From positions 46,487,196 through 46,551,195 of the forward strand of contig NC_088708.1 of the NCBI RefSeq assembly GCF_963576615.1: a stretch of 64,000 nucleotides of DNA. The letters run 5' to 3'. A model generated the notes under the pieces. It made no database searches and was not told the origin of the DNA. It was given only the letters and a program-made list of their open reading frames with translations. Made by a program: the position numbers and the translations under genes. Origin of the DNA: Watersipora subatra (Eukaryota; Bryozoa; Gymnolaemata; Cheilostomatida; Watersiporidae). Shown in pieces: positions 29,001 to 44,000 of this stretch (the first letter of the stretch is position 1; each line of letters opens with the position of its first letter).

Positions 29001-32000
29001 TGAAAACGATTCAAGATGTAGAGTCAAGCATTTGCGCAGATTTCTATTAAATGCTTAAAAATTAGGGTTTAGGGTGTTCATCTTTGTAGCCTTGCGTGAT
29101 TTTTTGAGCATCCCTAACATGTTTTTTGAGATAGATGAGCTACCGTTGCATAGGATGGATGGTGTAGAGACTGAGGTTTCAACAATGTGCTTTTAGTTTG
29201 TGGTGATAGGTTGCAGCACATTGAGGAATATTTTTGCTGCATTCTTGTTTTCTGATTAATTCCATTTTTAAACCTTAAAGGTTAACTTGCAATAAAATTC
29301 ACATTACAGTTATTTGGTATCAAAAGATTCACCATGTCTTACTATGTTGTGTTGTAGGTGCCAAATATGTGGAAATGTGATTACAAGCTCTTAAAAGCTC
29401 AAAAACGAAAAGCCGCCGTATATTGGAATCTCTTTGTTTCGATGACGTAGCCATGAAATTTGGTTATTGTCTTGTCACGTGATGTTCTCACGTGAATTGA
29501 AAGGCCAGTAAAAAGCTCAATATAAAATTTATCGTAGCACTAGTTTATGACAAACACTTCGGGTTTTACCGAAGAACCCCTTATCAAATATAGATGCTCG
29601 CTACTTGACAGTTTTGTTTCGGTTTGGTCTAATTGGCAAGTCGTAATCTCATCATGTGACCCAGTACTACGCAAATAATTTTTGCAGCACTTTTCGATTA
29701 TCACAAGTGACCAACAGGCTCGTCATGATTATCAGACAATGATATGTACTCCTTCAAGCTAAGGCTAAAAAATTAAACGAATTTTTACGGTAAGTTATAG
29801 GATATCACTGCTAAAAGTGACAGCATTATGATGACGATAAAACAGACGCGTAAGAACAATAGACATGGTTTTATTGAATGCGTGAAGTATATTTGTGAAA
29901 ATATTTCGACGAATAAGGTTGCATGAAACCGTAAACAGAAACCATCTCTCACAACTACGTCACATTTGAGCCGTTTTGGAAAGAGAATCCAAACTACGGC
30001 GGTCTCGTGTGGCTGCGATTTTCTGTTCATTTTTGAGCTTTTAAGAGCTTGTAATCACCTTTCCACATATTTTGCACCTACAACACAACAGAGTAAGACA
30101 TGGTGAATCTTTTCATATCAAATAACTGTAATGTGAATTTTGTTGCAAGTCAACCTTTAAGCATATTTTGATCTCTATAAAATTTTGGTAAGTAGTTCTG
30201 CCTCTATTGTGATTATTCTATTGTTTTAAATTGTTAAAAGCTGACTATTTGAAATGGCCTTGGCCAAATAAGTACGTATCTAGCTACTAATAAGATGTCT
30301 ATTAAAAATTGAGATACCTGAGGCATGCTTCTGCTCAAGTAATTAGCATATCGTCCAGTTTGCTGTTTCGCTTTTCTTAACTTTCATATCTATTTCAGGC
30401 CACTGTTCAGCCCTAGAGGAGACACTTTCAAACTAAGTCTGCTTAATACCTGGGCTACTGATTACCTTTTTCCTCCTTTTTCTGTTCCTGGACCGAGGAG
30501 CAGGAAAAATAAAACTGGAGGAGATCCAAGTAAGTCGCAGATAATGGTGTTAGTGAGCGGAGTGCTGCAAGACTTATGACTTATTTTCAGAATGTTAAGT
30601 GTCATTAGTCATCTTCACCTTGTAATGCTGGCAAAGAGTTATTCTTTTTAGTAAATTTATCTTCAGACGTGCAACCTTAGCTGATTAAACACTCTTATTC
30701 AACTCTATCATGTGGATGAGAAAACTTCCTGGTTACTTTGCCTGCTAAACTAAATCTCTAAATAACTAAATCTTGTTATTGGCTGAGAGCTGAATACTAG
30801 CCAAGTACTAAAAATAGTTCTTGTATCCTTTGCCTTGATTCCTCGCTAAAATCTCTTAAACTTCACTAAACGTTAAATACTCATGAAGTTTAGATTTGAC
30901 CTTTAAAATATAATATTGATTATATTTTAACTAAAAAAGAAACTGTTTTGTGTTCATGATAATTAGAAACATTTATTACATGAATGCCCGTGTGTGTGGA
31001 GGGCCATGGAATGAGCTTATTATAAGACTAGAAGGCACCAGTTTTAGCTCCAGTATCACTCATTCTGAAAATTGTCAGGTGTGATATAAATCGTCATTAC
31101 ACAATTATATTGTTTATATGATTGGCGATATCGCTTCAAGTGTTAACGATTTTCAAATCGTCTACCTTGAAAATCACTAACAAAAAATTAAATCGCCATA
31201 TCGTGAAGCTCTTCTTGCACTTAGCTGTATTTTAGCACATTTTGTGCCTAGTTAATTTACTTTTACCTGCTTTGGCAATCAGTATTCACATCTTATCAAT
31301 TTTTTTTACGATGTGGGTATTTTTTAGATTACTTCAATGAGGGGTTTATCACGCTTCAGCACGCTATTCATGAAGCTATGATAGAAGAACTCAATCCTAA
31401 TGCTAATCCCTCCTCATATTCTACACTTATGGAGCGCTTTCCATACCCTCCGTACACTGACGACACGTTCCTGACTGCTATCCAACAAAACTTTCCATTT
31501 TTTATCATGCTGTGTATGATCTTCTTCTCTCTCAACATTCCAAAGGAAGTGACCCTAGAAAAACAAAATAAGCTCAAGGTTTGTGCTCATCGCATTTGTG
31601 ATCATTCCAAACCACCCATGGTAGTTTGTGTCAAAACCTCCATGGGTGGTTTGGCTTACCCGAAAACACTCATGGTGGTTTTGGGTAAGCCAAACCACCC
31701 ATGGTAATCTGTGCCAAAACCACCATGGGTGGTTTGGCTTACCCGAAACCACCCATGGTGGTTCCGGGTAAGCCTGTAATATGAAACCTGTATGTTCATA
31801 CACAACTTTAGTGGTAGCTCATAACGAAAAGTCTTGTGCACTTAGGTTAAATGCGCTTGGGTAACTCAATCCTTAGAGAGGTATTGGTATCAAATGCCTG
31901 TTATGACTAGGTAATGCCATAGCATAGCTGTAATACAACTTGTACTAGTAAAAATCGGATGGTCTGAATTTTTGTTAGCAATAATTGAATCCTTTGAATT

Positions 32001-35000
32001 TTCCCTGTTCATGGGATCATTTAAATTTTGGGTGGCACCACTGGAATTGTTTGAATTTACCGTCATGGGAGATGTGACACTGTGAGATGTGACAGTGCAA
32101 GATATGACAGTACGAGATATGTGTTCTGAATGTAGGAGTCCATGAGAATGATGGGCATGTCCAACTGGCTCCAGTGGTTTTCCTGGTTCGTGAAATATTT
32201 TGTGTTTCTTCTCTGCACAACCTTTCTCATGAGCCTCATCCTCTGCCCTCCGTTCACGGTGAGTCTTGAGCTATGTTTTGTCATTTTCTTCACCTTCAGT
32301 TTACTTAAACGTTATATGACCGTCTGTTGCCAAACTCTTCTGGTTTCATGAACTTTTATGTTATAGCAAACGGTCTTTATTAATTAATATCGCAGAACTG
32401 GGGAGCGAATAGTGGTGACCACCAACACATGCGGAGGATAATTTCCAAGTTTGGTGTTTTATAGCATTCATATTGTCATATATATATTTTTATTGGGCAG
32501 TGATATCCACTATGCCACATGGCCTACTTGCCATACTATGGAGTAATTGCGCACATGCTTATTACACCTGTCAATCTTCAATGGCGATTTAAAAAAAATG
32601 CAAACTTCACACTTCAGCTAGCATGCTTGAACTACTAGAAAAATACCTGCCCAGACTTTTCCAAAATGCTATAAATATATGTACATGTGTATATGTAGCA
32701 TAAACTGAATTAAACTTGTAGCCCACACAGAAATAAACAAACTTTTGCATTTAAATTTAGAATAGTATATGTTGATTAAAAATAAATTATCTGTACAATA
32801 AATTTTTTATTACCCGTGCAAGCTGGGCATTCAGCCAGCTCTTTTACAAAAGTAAAATGCAAAACATTTTTGAAATTTGCTTGTTTTTTTTCTGGATGGA
32901 TTCCTTTAGCACTGTACAAATTTTTATGTCTGGCCACTTTAAACCAAATGACACCGATGATTTGCTTTTCGTTCAACTGACATGCATCGATGTCAGTTCC
33001 GCCCAGCAAGCATTTCTCTTCTGTTTGTTACAGGTTCCAAAGACCATGAATATTTTCACTTTCTCCAGTTTTTCCCTTATCTGGTTTTTTTTGATGATGT
33101 ACTCCATCTCCATAATCTGCTACTCTTTCCTTATCAGTGCAATCTTCTCTAAAGGTGAGTGGAGTTTCAATTATCTCCTGATTTGATTTCTAGTTTTGTT
33201 AATATTCGCTAGCTGGTCTTTGCAAGCACCGGCACTCCCAGGAATCAGCAGTTTTTGTTAAAAAAAAGATGTGCCTAGACACTTCCAAAAATGACTTCAG
33301 TAGTCGTTCATAATGTTTATAAGTAATAAATACACCGTCTCATCGGGTAGTCACATGTTTACATGGCATTTAGAGGAACACAATGCGGCAAATTATAACC
33401 AACCTATATTTAAATCATCTGAAACATCTATACCAATGTATCTGCAGTTATACTTGAAGTTTTATTCTAACAATCAAATAGCAAATACGGGATAAAATAA
33501 AATATGTCAGCGTGCAACGTGAATGCAACAGCCGATGTCATAACGAGAAGAACAAACAGGAAGTGCGATTACTGACATAATTTTTGGAGAAGTATTTTTC
33601 TTCTGAGCATTTTAAGTTTTGACGATTTTAATCCTGAAATATCTTGGCAGTCAGATCACCTAAAACAACATATAAAATCTCAAACGATAAAAAATATCTA
33701 TACTTTCTGATAAAATATTATGAATCAGATGTGAGTAACCCTTTAAATCCTATAACCATATCTGTTACCCCTCTCAGCTAACGGTGTGTTTACTAGGTGA
33801 ACCAACTAGTTGGGTGTCTGCGATCCTTACAGTAGAAGTTCTAAATTGTATAACAAATGTAAAGAAAAGTTCACATAAGGCCATTTTGCAGGTTTTAAGT
33901 GGGTGCTGCAAATGGCCAATTATTAATCCCACTATGTTTCTCTGCGATTACTGTCTAAAAATATCTGTGCTGGTCTGTTATAAATAGTGTTCAACAGCAG
34001 ATAGTATCGGACTTTCATGTAGGTATATTACATATTTTATATCTATTACTACCTACCGCAGTGACAACATTCTTTCACACGTATTTCATGTTATTGGTAA
34101 TTAATTTTTAAAAGGAAATTTATATACTGAATATTATTTCTTTACTCCGATTGGCTGCTCTCCAAGTAATCCTACTGTTTATCTGCTTATTGCTGAGGTA
34201 ACGAAATGAGTCGCATATCACTTGATTTTAATATTGCTTGATAATTTTGTCCGATTTCATATTTTCAATCACTCAATGTAAATATTCCTAAAACTGTTCA
34301 TCAGTTGTTTTCTGTCATTGTCTCGACCTGTGCTTCCGATTCTGTAATTAGTAGCCTAGGTTTTGGGTGTTGACTGTATACAGTAGGAACTCTTTTAGAT
34401 GTTTTGCTATATAAATGCAGAAATGGAAGAGGCATGCTTATCACTGAATATGCTGAGTATCACTGAGGTGCTGCATAGGGCTTGCACGGTATCTCAGAAT
34501 GTTGTGGGACTCCAACACGCATCACCAAAGTTACCTTGAGGATTTATGGCTATCTAGAATGAACAACTCGATATGTCGCTTGTTAGGTGTGTTCTACCTA
34601 ACAAGCGACATATCGAGCAACTCGATATCTTGCTTGTTTAGGTGTGTTCCACTAAATAAAATTTATTCTGTTTTAGCCAACAGTGCAGCAGCAGCTGGTG
34701 GTGTCTTCTTCTTTCTACTGTATATCCCCTACTCATTCATATCTCCTCGCTATGACACCCTGTCTCTGCAGGCCAAGCTCGGCAGCAGCATTGATTTCAA
34801 CCTTGCCATGTCCTACGGAATGGTACTCATCGGCAAGTTTGAAGGAGCAGGTTGGTTGGTTGTGTTTTAGAGCGTTTTATATCGATAACTTGTCGGTAAA
34901 TTATGATGTTTCCTCTCGACAGATTCTAATGACTTTTATTTGGTAGGAAACAGCGTAGTTTTATTGCATATATTGCGTTAAACCTAGTGGCTTATAAACA

Positions 35001-38000
35001 AAGCATTTCACCACGCAGGTATGTTGAATAGCACATTCATATAAGTCAGGCCATAACTCTATGATCTAATTGAAAAGTAATCACATCCTTGACATCTTTT
35101 ATATAATCGAATCTCGACTTATGATGTCACAAATATCGTTGCTTAGATGTAGTTAATTGTTAGGAATCGGAGTGCAGTGGAACAACCTTAACCAGCCAGT
35201 CAGCGTCGATGACAACCTCACCTTTGGACAGCTCCTCCTCATGCTCTTCATTGACTCTGTCATCTACCTCATCTTCATGTGGTATATTGAAGCCGTCTTT
35301 CCCGGTCCTTTTGGCATTCCTCAGAAACCGTACTTCCTGTTTCTGGTAAGATACTGCTGTACTTGTTATGTGGACATAACACGTAACATAACACGTAACA
35401 TAACAGGTAACATAACAGGTAACATAACACGTACCACAACACGTACCACAACACGTAACATAACACGTAACATAACACGTAACATAACACGTAACATAAC
35501 ACGTAACATAAAACGTAACATAACCTGTAACATAACGCATAACATAACTGTCGCCTGCTCACTTCATACTCTAGCAAATATTTGATGAAATTAAAGATAG
35601 CTTGGTGTCAGATTTGATATTAATAAAAATATATTCAAAATGTATATACTTTTGTTTTTGTTATTGATTTTATTGACAGTAGTTTATCTGAATAAGGTTT
35701 TTATGTTTGGTATTAAAAATGTATGGCTACATGTTAATTTGAGGTTGAAATTAACATTTTTTTGTCTAATATTAATAGTAATAAAAACTGCCAAGATATT
35801 CTTATCACAAATTGTGTAAACATTGCTACAGTACAGTTGTGTTTTGACTATCTCTACACGTTATTATGTACTTATCAATATTAATATGAAACTGTGTATA
35901 TTGGTGTTCAAACTATTGATAATCTTCATTATACAGATCTCATGTTTGCCCAAGTGTTGTGCCTCTTACGTAGCCAACCTCTGTGTTACATTTGACCTAT
36001 TTGACCTATGACCCATTTCCTATTGCTCAAATAGCCCTTGTATAACAACACTGCGGTCTTTTATCGAGGTTGCTTTACACATTGTTTAGATGGTAAATAG
36101 GAGGAGCAGGTCTTCCTCAGAACCCTTTCAATTAGCATTAACTTTTAGCTAAGGAATAAAAAAATTATAATCAATTAAATTATTATTCAGTGGAATCTCG
36201 GTTCTCGAATACTTCGGTTCTCGACCAACTCGATTTTCGACCAAAAAATCTGAGATCTGTTCGTTTTGGATCTCGAACATAAATTCGGTTTTCGACCAAA
36301 CCGAAGCATGCGCATTGAAATTAAGCGTTCGGGACAGCTACGAAAACAGCAAATATATGCTATGCTTTCAAAAGGCTCTACAAACAAAGGAATAAGCAAA
36401 TTACACTTAATAAATTCTTTACAAAAAGGAGGGAACGATCTGGGACGGCGTCTCCTCTACCGAAGAGATTTGCTAGGGAGACAACTCCTCTAGTCGAGTT
36501 ACTCTAAATTGTTTTGGAGAAGGATTCTTCTTCAAAGACATGAAGTAAACGTGTCATTGCTGTTTATATTTTCTTTTTCTTTCGATTTTTGATGTAACTG
36601 ATCTGTTGCATTTCTTGCTGTTTCATTATCAATTTCTGCAATTTTTTGTATTGTATCTTAACCTTTAATGTTTTCGATATTCTAAGAGCAAAACACATGA
36701 AATGTTTGCTTTTTGTTTTATTTTTTCATCATCATAGATAGAAAATCTTTTATTGCAAATAAACATGATCTACCGTATATCTACCCATTTTTATTTATAG
36801 TATGCAGTATACAGTACCGTTTATGGTGTAAAATGTTAAAAAAATATTTTACCAAAGTTGTTTTTTTCGATTTGGAACGAATTAACATTCATTAATTCTA
36901 ATGGGAAAAATTGTTTCGGATATCAAACAACCCGGCTTTCGAACAACCTTCTGGAACGAATTGTTTTCGAGAACCGAGGTTCCACTGTATTTGATAGCAA
37001 GACATCATCTGTTATCTGTATCACACAGTTTGTTGTCTCAGAAAAGGATCTGCAGATGAAAAAAGTGGCACGATGTGATTTGTTGGAATATTTAACCATG
37101 CAGGGATGTATATTGATCGGTTATACATGTATTTTACACACAGTTTGTATGTGGGCAGTGTAACCTGTAACAGCTGGCTTGTTGAACATGTTGGGTTGTG
37201 CTTTGATAGCCTTCGTACTGGTGTGGTACAAGACAAAATGCGGGCCGGCACAGGGCCACTTCCACTACCACCGTGGATGGCTACTCCGAGCAAAACTCTG
37301 ATTATTTTGAGGAAGAGCCGCGCAACCTCGATGCTGGGATAGAGATTCGCAACTTAACAAAGAAGTTTGGTTCAAAAAAGGTAAGTGTTGCAAACCTTTT
37401 GGTTTGGACTCGGTCAATTGCTGTACTTGTTCATCTATATTGAAGGTGAACAGGAGGCGATTTATATTCTGATGAATAAATTGCAAGAAAACCTGTCATA
37501 TACTCAGTTTTATTGTATACGTGACCATAATGGCTCCATTTCAGGATTTTGTTATATCCTTCGTTTTTCGTGACGTCATTTTATCGTTGCCGGCCATCTT
37601 TATAGACAATTTTATCGTTAAAAACACAAAGCTTTTGCAATGATAATTTGAAACCGATGTTTTTGTTTGCAATTTTTTTATTATAGTACCAAAACAACAC
37701 CAAAAAGTACTAGTAAATAAAAGAAAAATGATTGTTTTCTACAAATATGGTGGCTTTTTCGTGAACGAGCGCATGTGCAAACGACTTGATGATGTCTAAA
37801 AAAACGATGGATTGTGTTGCATATCTATGTCTTTCTCACTAAGATTTACACATTTTTGTTCATAAAGCTGTTCCTGGCAAGGCCTTCTTCTCCATAGTGA
37901 GAACCTAACCCTATGAATTCTGTTACACTTCATCAGTAATTTTCTAGCCATGTTAATACTCCATAAAGGAATGGCAGAATAAACAATATTAAAATCCTCT

Positions 38001-41000
38001 CACTGTAGTGTAGCAAGGTCGAAGCCTTTTCTGATAGTCTGACTACTTTAAGTTCATTTTGCTGACGATATGCTACATCTAATTGTATTAGGATATAAAA
38101 GCTATGGATTTAATTTAAGTTTATTTAATTAGTTTATTTTAGATTTATAAAAATGGGATTAATATTCAACAATAAATATTTGCGTGTGAAGAGAATTCTA
38201 GCTAGTTTATATTGCGACTACCAGATAGAGCTGAGCTGTTAGCTTTGAAACAATCATCTTGATTAATCAGTTAAATAAATATTTATTATTCACCAGCCAT
38301 GTTCTAGAGGTAAAGTGATGTGGTGGTACAAATGATAATTCTGTGCTGAACATGTGGTGATAATGTCTGTTTGTACTACCTTTCTTTCAATCGACCATAA
38401 CAACACCTTTGCTACGACTTACCGCAATGCTAATTCCTCTTTTCTGTGTTTATAGTTTATCCACTTCTCTGGTCATGTCTAATACATCAGCTTCATACAT
38501 TTTATTTTTCTAGCCGGCCTAGCTTCTTACCATGCTATCTCTTACTATGCAATCTGTTTTGATTTACACCAATGGCATCAGAACTGAATTGTCAAATTTA
38601 CTGTTTATAATTAATAGTCCATACGTAAATATAAGTCTCAATGTCTGTCGTCTGTCTGTCCAGTTTTAGCAACGAAAAATCACCATCGTACTGGATCTGA
38701 ACTCGTAACATTCCAACCGCAAGTCTACTAACAAGCGTGTAACTACTAGGCTAGACCATCTTATCATTCTCAATTGTTTATCTATCCTTATCGCGATTGC
38801 ATATGGTAAACATGTACTTTTTATTAGTAACTAATATTACCTTTTTGCGTTTGTTTTTCTTTGGAACATTAAAAAAAAAAAATTTTTTTACCATAACCCA
38901 TTACCTTTTTTATTTGTAATTTTCAAATGTGCCATTTCAATTTCAAGTGTGCCCGTTACACTCTTATTTCCGTTTTTTTCTAAGGTCAATCGCTAAATCT
39001 GCAAAGACCAAATACTTTTCACATTGACAATCGTATTATCTCGAGTAAGAATTGCCTTTACATTCTCTTTCCGTTTGGTCAGATGAAGTACCAAACAAGA
39101 CAGTCCGATATCTCGTTTCTACATTTATACCAGTATCGAGAGGTACCAGTATCGTTGTATTCAAAGTTTTGATGGATAGCTCCTGCTGCAACAGTAACCT
39201 TTTTTATACACACACTTCTACGCACTCATTGTTATTATTAATTCAACATTCATGATTTTTATTTTATTTGCTCAGTTTGTATTAATTGTATCAGTATTAA
39301 ATCATTTTTCTCCATAGTTGTAACAAAACTGAATTTATCTAGCCATTACTTTGTAATTATTTCACATTTAAACACCTTTACATTTGTTTTATTTTTTCCT
39401 AGGTTATTTGAACTGCACAAAGCACTATTCTCATGATATGAAATTTGAAAGTTAGAATGGTAACAGTTATTATATGTTACATAAAAATAAATTTCTGTAC
39501 AAAGACTTTAAATCACCTGGGCAACATCGAGTATTCATCTAGTATTTATATCATTATGAAACAGAAAATCGAAATGTCTCTACAGTCTCCTGGCGAGAGA
39601 CAAGTCATGAACCAGTCACGAAAGTTGTTGACGACATCAGATATTTTAACATACAACTCTTGCAGGTGGCAGTCAACAACCTCTCTCTAAACATGTATGA
39701 CGGACAAATCACGGCTCTTCTAGGACACAATGGAGCAGGAAAGACAACTACCATGTTTATGCTTACCGGTAGGGCCTTCATCAAGTCCTGTTAAAATGTG
39801 TGTAAAACTTCAAGGTTTAAGTTGTTAGGAAGGACTGAGCCATCTATTTGCATCTCTTCCTATGTTAGTGCTCTCCTAACTCTGCCTTAGCAGTTCTTTT
39901 TCCTGCATGACGTAAAATATGTCAGCCGTTCATTTATAAGCTAGTCTTTAAAAAATTGACTAGTTTCGTGGTGTTATAGCTTACACTTTTGGCATGTATT
40001 ATTGTGCTACGGTACTGTTTGGCTTGTTGAGTTCACACATTTCTCAACATTACGGTTATGCGTCACATTTTCAATGTGTAAACACGTTCAGTCTCGACTT
40101 GATATGCATATAAGAACGATCTTCTTTCTCGCATCCATGAAGCTTCTCTCCAACACTTACATTTGGTTGTTTAACTGTTTATATTTGAGTATGATTATGC
40201 ATGTACAGCTAATTTCTGGTTATACTGGTATAATTCACCCTTTGTGTAGCTGTTTCCACCCATTCGTTAAGTGGCCATGCTGAAATACTGCACACCACTA
40301 TTACTGCTACCACTTGTTTGCCTAGTGTATTGCGTCACACATATAATGTTATAGTTAAATAGTGTTTGAACCAGGTTATCTTTGCTTATCATGAACCAAA
40401 ACGCTGATGTATTGTTTATATGGGGCAGGCTTATTGAATTTTATGAAGAGTTGCTACTCCTGCAGGGTTCATGCCTCCAACGAGTGGAACAGCAATGGTC
40501 AATGGTTATGACATAAGGAAGGACATCAGCAGCATCAGGTCGAGTCTTGGACTGTGTCCTCAACACGACATACTGTTTGATAACCTGACCGTTGAGGAAC
40601 ATCTCTACTTCTTTGCTAAGGTAGAATATCAGTCTAGGTGCCACGACCTTTTCTTCTGCATTGAGTGGAATCTCCTTCGTTCAACTCGGTTCACTTGCTA
40701 AATAGTGTACCATTCTTTATTTCTGTGACAACTCCTATTATTGTTCGCTGGTCACTTTATTTGCTCATAAACTATACAGTTTACCCTGCCATACAACATT
40801 ATTTTGTTGGCATTATAAGGCGAAAATGTTGTATAGAGGTGTAGAAAAGCCCGTAGTAATACTATAGCACACTGTACTACCAGTCATGGAACTGTTATCA
40901 GTAACTAACATGCCTTATCTCACAATGGTTAAAGATAGCAGACCTCTGCATACAAACTAAGAAGTGAAAGACTGCCTCTAGGACATAAGTTAACCCCACA

Positions 41001-44000
41001 CATTGCTAGCTAAAATTACTTCTCATTCATTCACATGTTTTACATGTGCTTATGCCCACGAGTACTAGGTATGCTTCCTCACACACGCCATAGATGTATT
41101 TTTCCCACACGCCATATATGTGTTTTTTCCTACACGCCATAGATGTGTTTGTCCCCACATGCCATATATATGCTTCTTCCCACATGCCACAGATATGCTT
41201 TCTCCAACATGCCACAGATATGCTTTCTCTAACATGTCATAGAGGTTTTTTATCCGTACATTGACGTTACACACTCATACAAACGTCATGAGTAGGTTTT
41301 TTACATGTCATAGGCATACTTTCTCTCCCATGTTCTGATTATGCTTTCACTTGCATATCATGGCTGTACTTTCACCAATGTGTTGCGCATAAGCTTAAAA
41401 GTAGATAATCATACATCTAAGCATTGCAGGAAACACCATTCTCTCTAAACAACTGTATGACTGTATTTGAGAATGTACTTTGTGTCTCTAGTAAACAGCT
41501 ACCATATATATAAAATTCTACCCACATTTACTATTAAATATCATTAATATCTACCAAAATATGTATTAGCTATATTACTATTGTGTTTGAGTATATTGTT
41601 TGCTAATAGTAAAAACAATAGCAAACAAAATAAAACAACAATCATTGAGAAAGTCTAATAACCAACAGAGTACAAAAATGACATAAAATTCATGCGAATC
41701 TTGCTGGGTGGTGCACTCTAACTGTGCATTGCTTGCTGGCTGGTCTAACTGTACACTCTAACTGTACATTGCTTGCTGGGTGGTGCACTCTAACTGTGCA
41801 TTGCTTGCTGGGTGGTGCACTCTAACTGTGCATTGCTTGCTGGGTGGTGCATTCTAACTGTGCATCGCTTGCTGGGTGGTGCACCCTAACTGTGCATTGC
41901 TTGCTGGGTAGTGCACTCTAACTGTGCATTGCTCGCTGGGTGGTGCACTCTAACTGTGCATTGCTTGCGGACATATGTTAGCGGTAATACTGATAGGCAA
42001 TATTTGTGCAGTCCCAAAAGGCACGGCAAGATGAATTGCCCTACTGAGTTTGTACTTATTTAATCTGACCCAAGAGTTAATCTGACAAGCAGCTTACTTA
42101 AAGCCATACAATAGCGATTCTCCAACTCGCCTAACTGGTCAACATTACCTGCAGTGCTGGGAGTATAGAATAATTCTATATTAATATGTAGTAAAACCTG
42201 ACACAACATTTAACAAGCTTATGATCAACCTTCGCTGTTGGAAATGTATGTACATGTATGAGAACATTACCTGTTTGGATCGATGTATTATAGAGTGTGG
42301 TAAGTGTTCATTGTGTGCATCAATGCAGATTAGAATAAAATTCAATAACATTTGAAGTAAAGTCCTTGACATAGAGCTCATAAATTTCTACGAAGGCTTT
42401 TATTTGGTGTTGCCATTTGTGTGTCTACTGTATACAGTTGGCCGAGTGTTGGTGGGGAGACAAATCCACAATATATTTTTGGTTTGTGTCTCATCTCGCT
42501 TCAATGATGAGGGAAAGGCTAGAAATGAACTAATATTATATTATCTATCTCTTAGCTCAAACGTTGTAAGAGTGAACAGCTGAAGACTGAAATAGACTAC
42601 TATATCAAAACTCTCGGCCTCGAGGAGAAACGATCGAGTTTTGCCTCGACACTCTCTGGCGGACAGAAACGCAAGCTCTCAGTTGGAATCGCTCTGATTG
42701 GTGATAGCAAGGTAATTTATCTCACTTGTGTTTGTGGGATGTATACGCTAGTCAGTTTTTGGACTGGCTAGGTACAGTCAGCTGTTAGAGTCGTCTGCAG
42801 GCTGCCAGGTTCCCTTTAAGGTATATCTAAAACTGCTGGTAGTTCGCTATGCTGCAACCAAAATAGATGTTTCTAGGTAAATCTCTCTTATGTAGGTCTC
42901 CATCATTAACTAAGTGTAGGCTATGAGGAAACTTTAACGATGAACTTACACAAATTTGTAGCAGATTTTATTAGAAAGTATCAGTATTTTTCAACCATTT
43001 GCGATTGTTGTTGATGTTTGAGATGATCTGACTGCCAGGATGTTTCAAGATTGAAATCGACAAAACTTGATCGCTGTTAAAACGTTATCAATGTTGCGAT
43101 TGTTGATATCGGCTATTGATTCAAGTTGCAGCGTTACGTGTCTCTATTCTGTCAGTTTCTTTGCAATTATGGACTTCATAATCACTATTCTGCTTGATCT
43201 GAGTATTTTAACCACGATTTAGTTTTGTTGATTTTAATCTTGAAACATCCTGGCAGTCAGATTACCTCAAACATCAAAAACAATCGCAAAGGATAGAAAA
43301 ATACTGATACTTTTTTACAGAATCTACTAAAATTTGGTATAAGTTATCTTTAAAGACAGGTAGGTGTAGCCATGCACTGGTAGACTAGGTAGGTGTAGCC
43401 ATGCACTGGTAGACTAGGTAGGTGTAGCCATGCACTGGTAGACTAGGTAGGTGTAGCCATGCACTGGTAGCTATCCCATACAGAACATTTTTTAACATAT
43501 GATTGACATGTTCATTGCTCTATTGGAATAAGAGAGATTCGCGAATTAATCCATTAACAACATTTTGGGTATTATCAAATATATCTGTTATATTTGGTAA
43601 TATCTTGGGGTCGGTTAGCTTAGTCTACAAATATTAAGCATCGATGAAAATCTTCGGCTACACTTTCCATGATACCTCACAGTGGCATATGCGCAACTAT
43701 TGTCACCATAGCCTCTACAGCTAACCCAAATCATGTAAGAACTAGCGCAATTCTTCCACAGTTGTGAGGGGTAAGTCACTGGAATACCCTTATTCCATAG
43801 ACATACTCCCTGCTAACACGAACCCCACTGCACTCTTAGTATGAGCCAATACCATGTTAAACATAAGGTTGTTTTATTGACGCAGAGCACTCTTATCACA
43901 TGTTGGTAAGTCATGCAGGAAGTTAGTGTATGTTGCAAGTCATTAGGATTGGTGCTTGGAGCAGTTGTTTAAGACTAAATGGCGTAAAGCTTATCGGGAC

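Noticed and set aside
29785-30030. 81-codon minus-strand frame as a transposon protein
   Set aside because: Lies in a TIR element but is not preserved in the other two copies; no known motif.
35157-35585. NITR-repeat extension of exon 8
   Set aside because: A consensus donor CTG|GTAAGA ends the exon exactly where homology ends and joins in phase to PSYWCG of exon 9.
40780-40860. Inverted ACAACATT...AATGTTGT words as a transposon end
   Set aside because: The pairing is short, with no flanking duplication and no second copy in the window.
41703-41970. Regularly spaced repeats as a CRISPR array
   Set aside because: Units are contiguous tandem copies without unique spacers, in an animal intron. 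The same holds for the arrays at 44200, 47412 and 59065.
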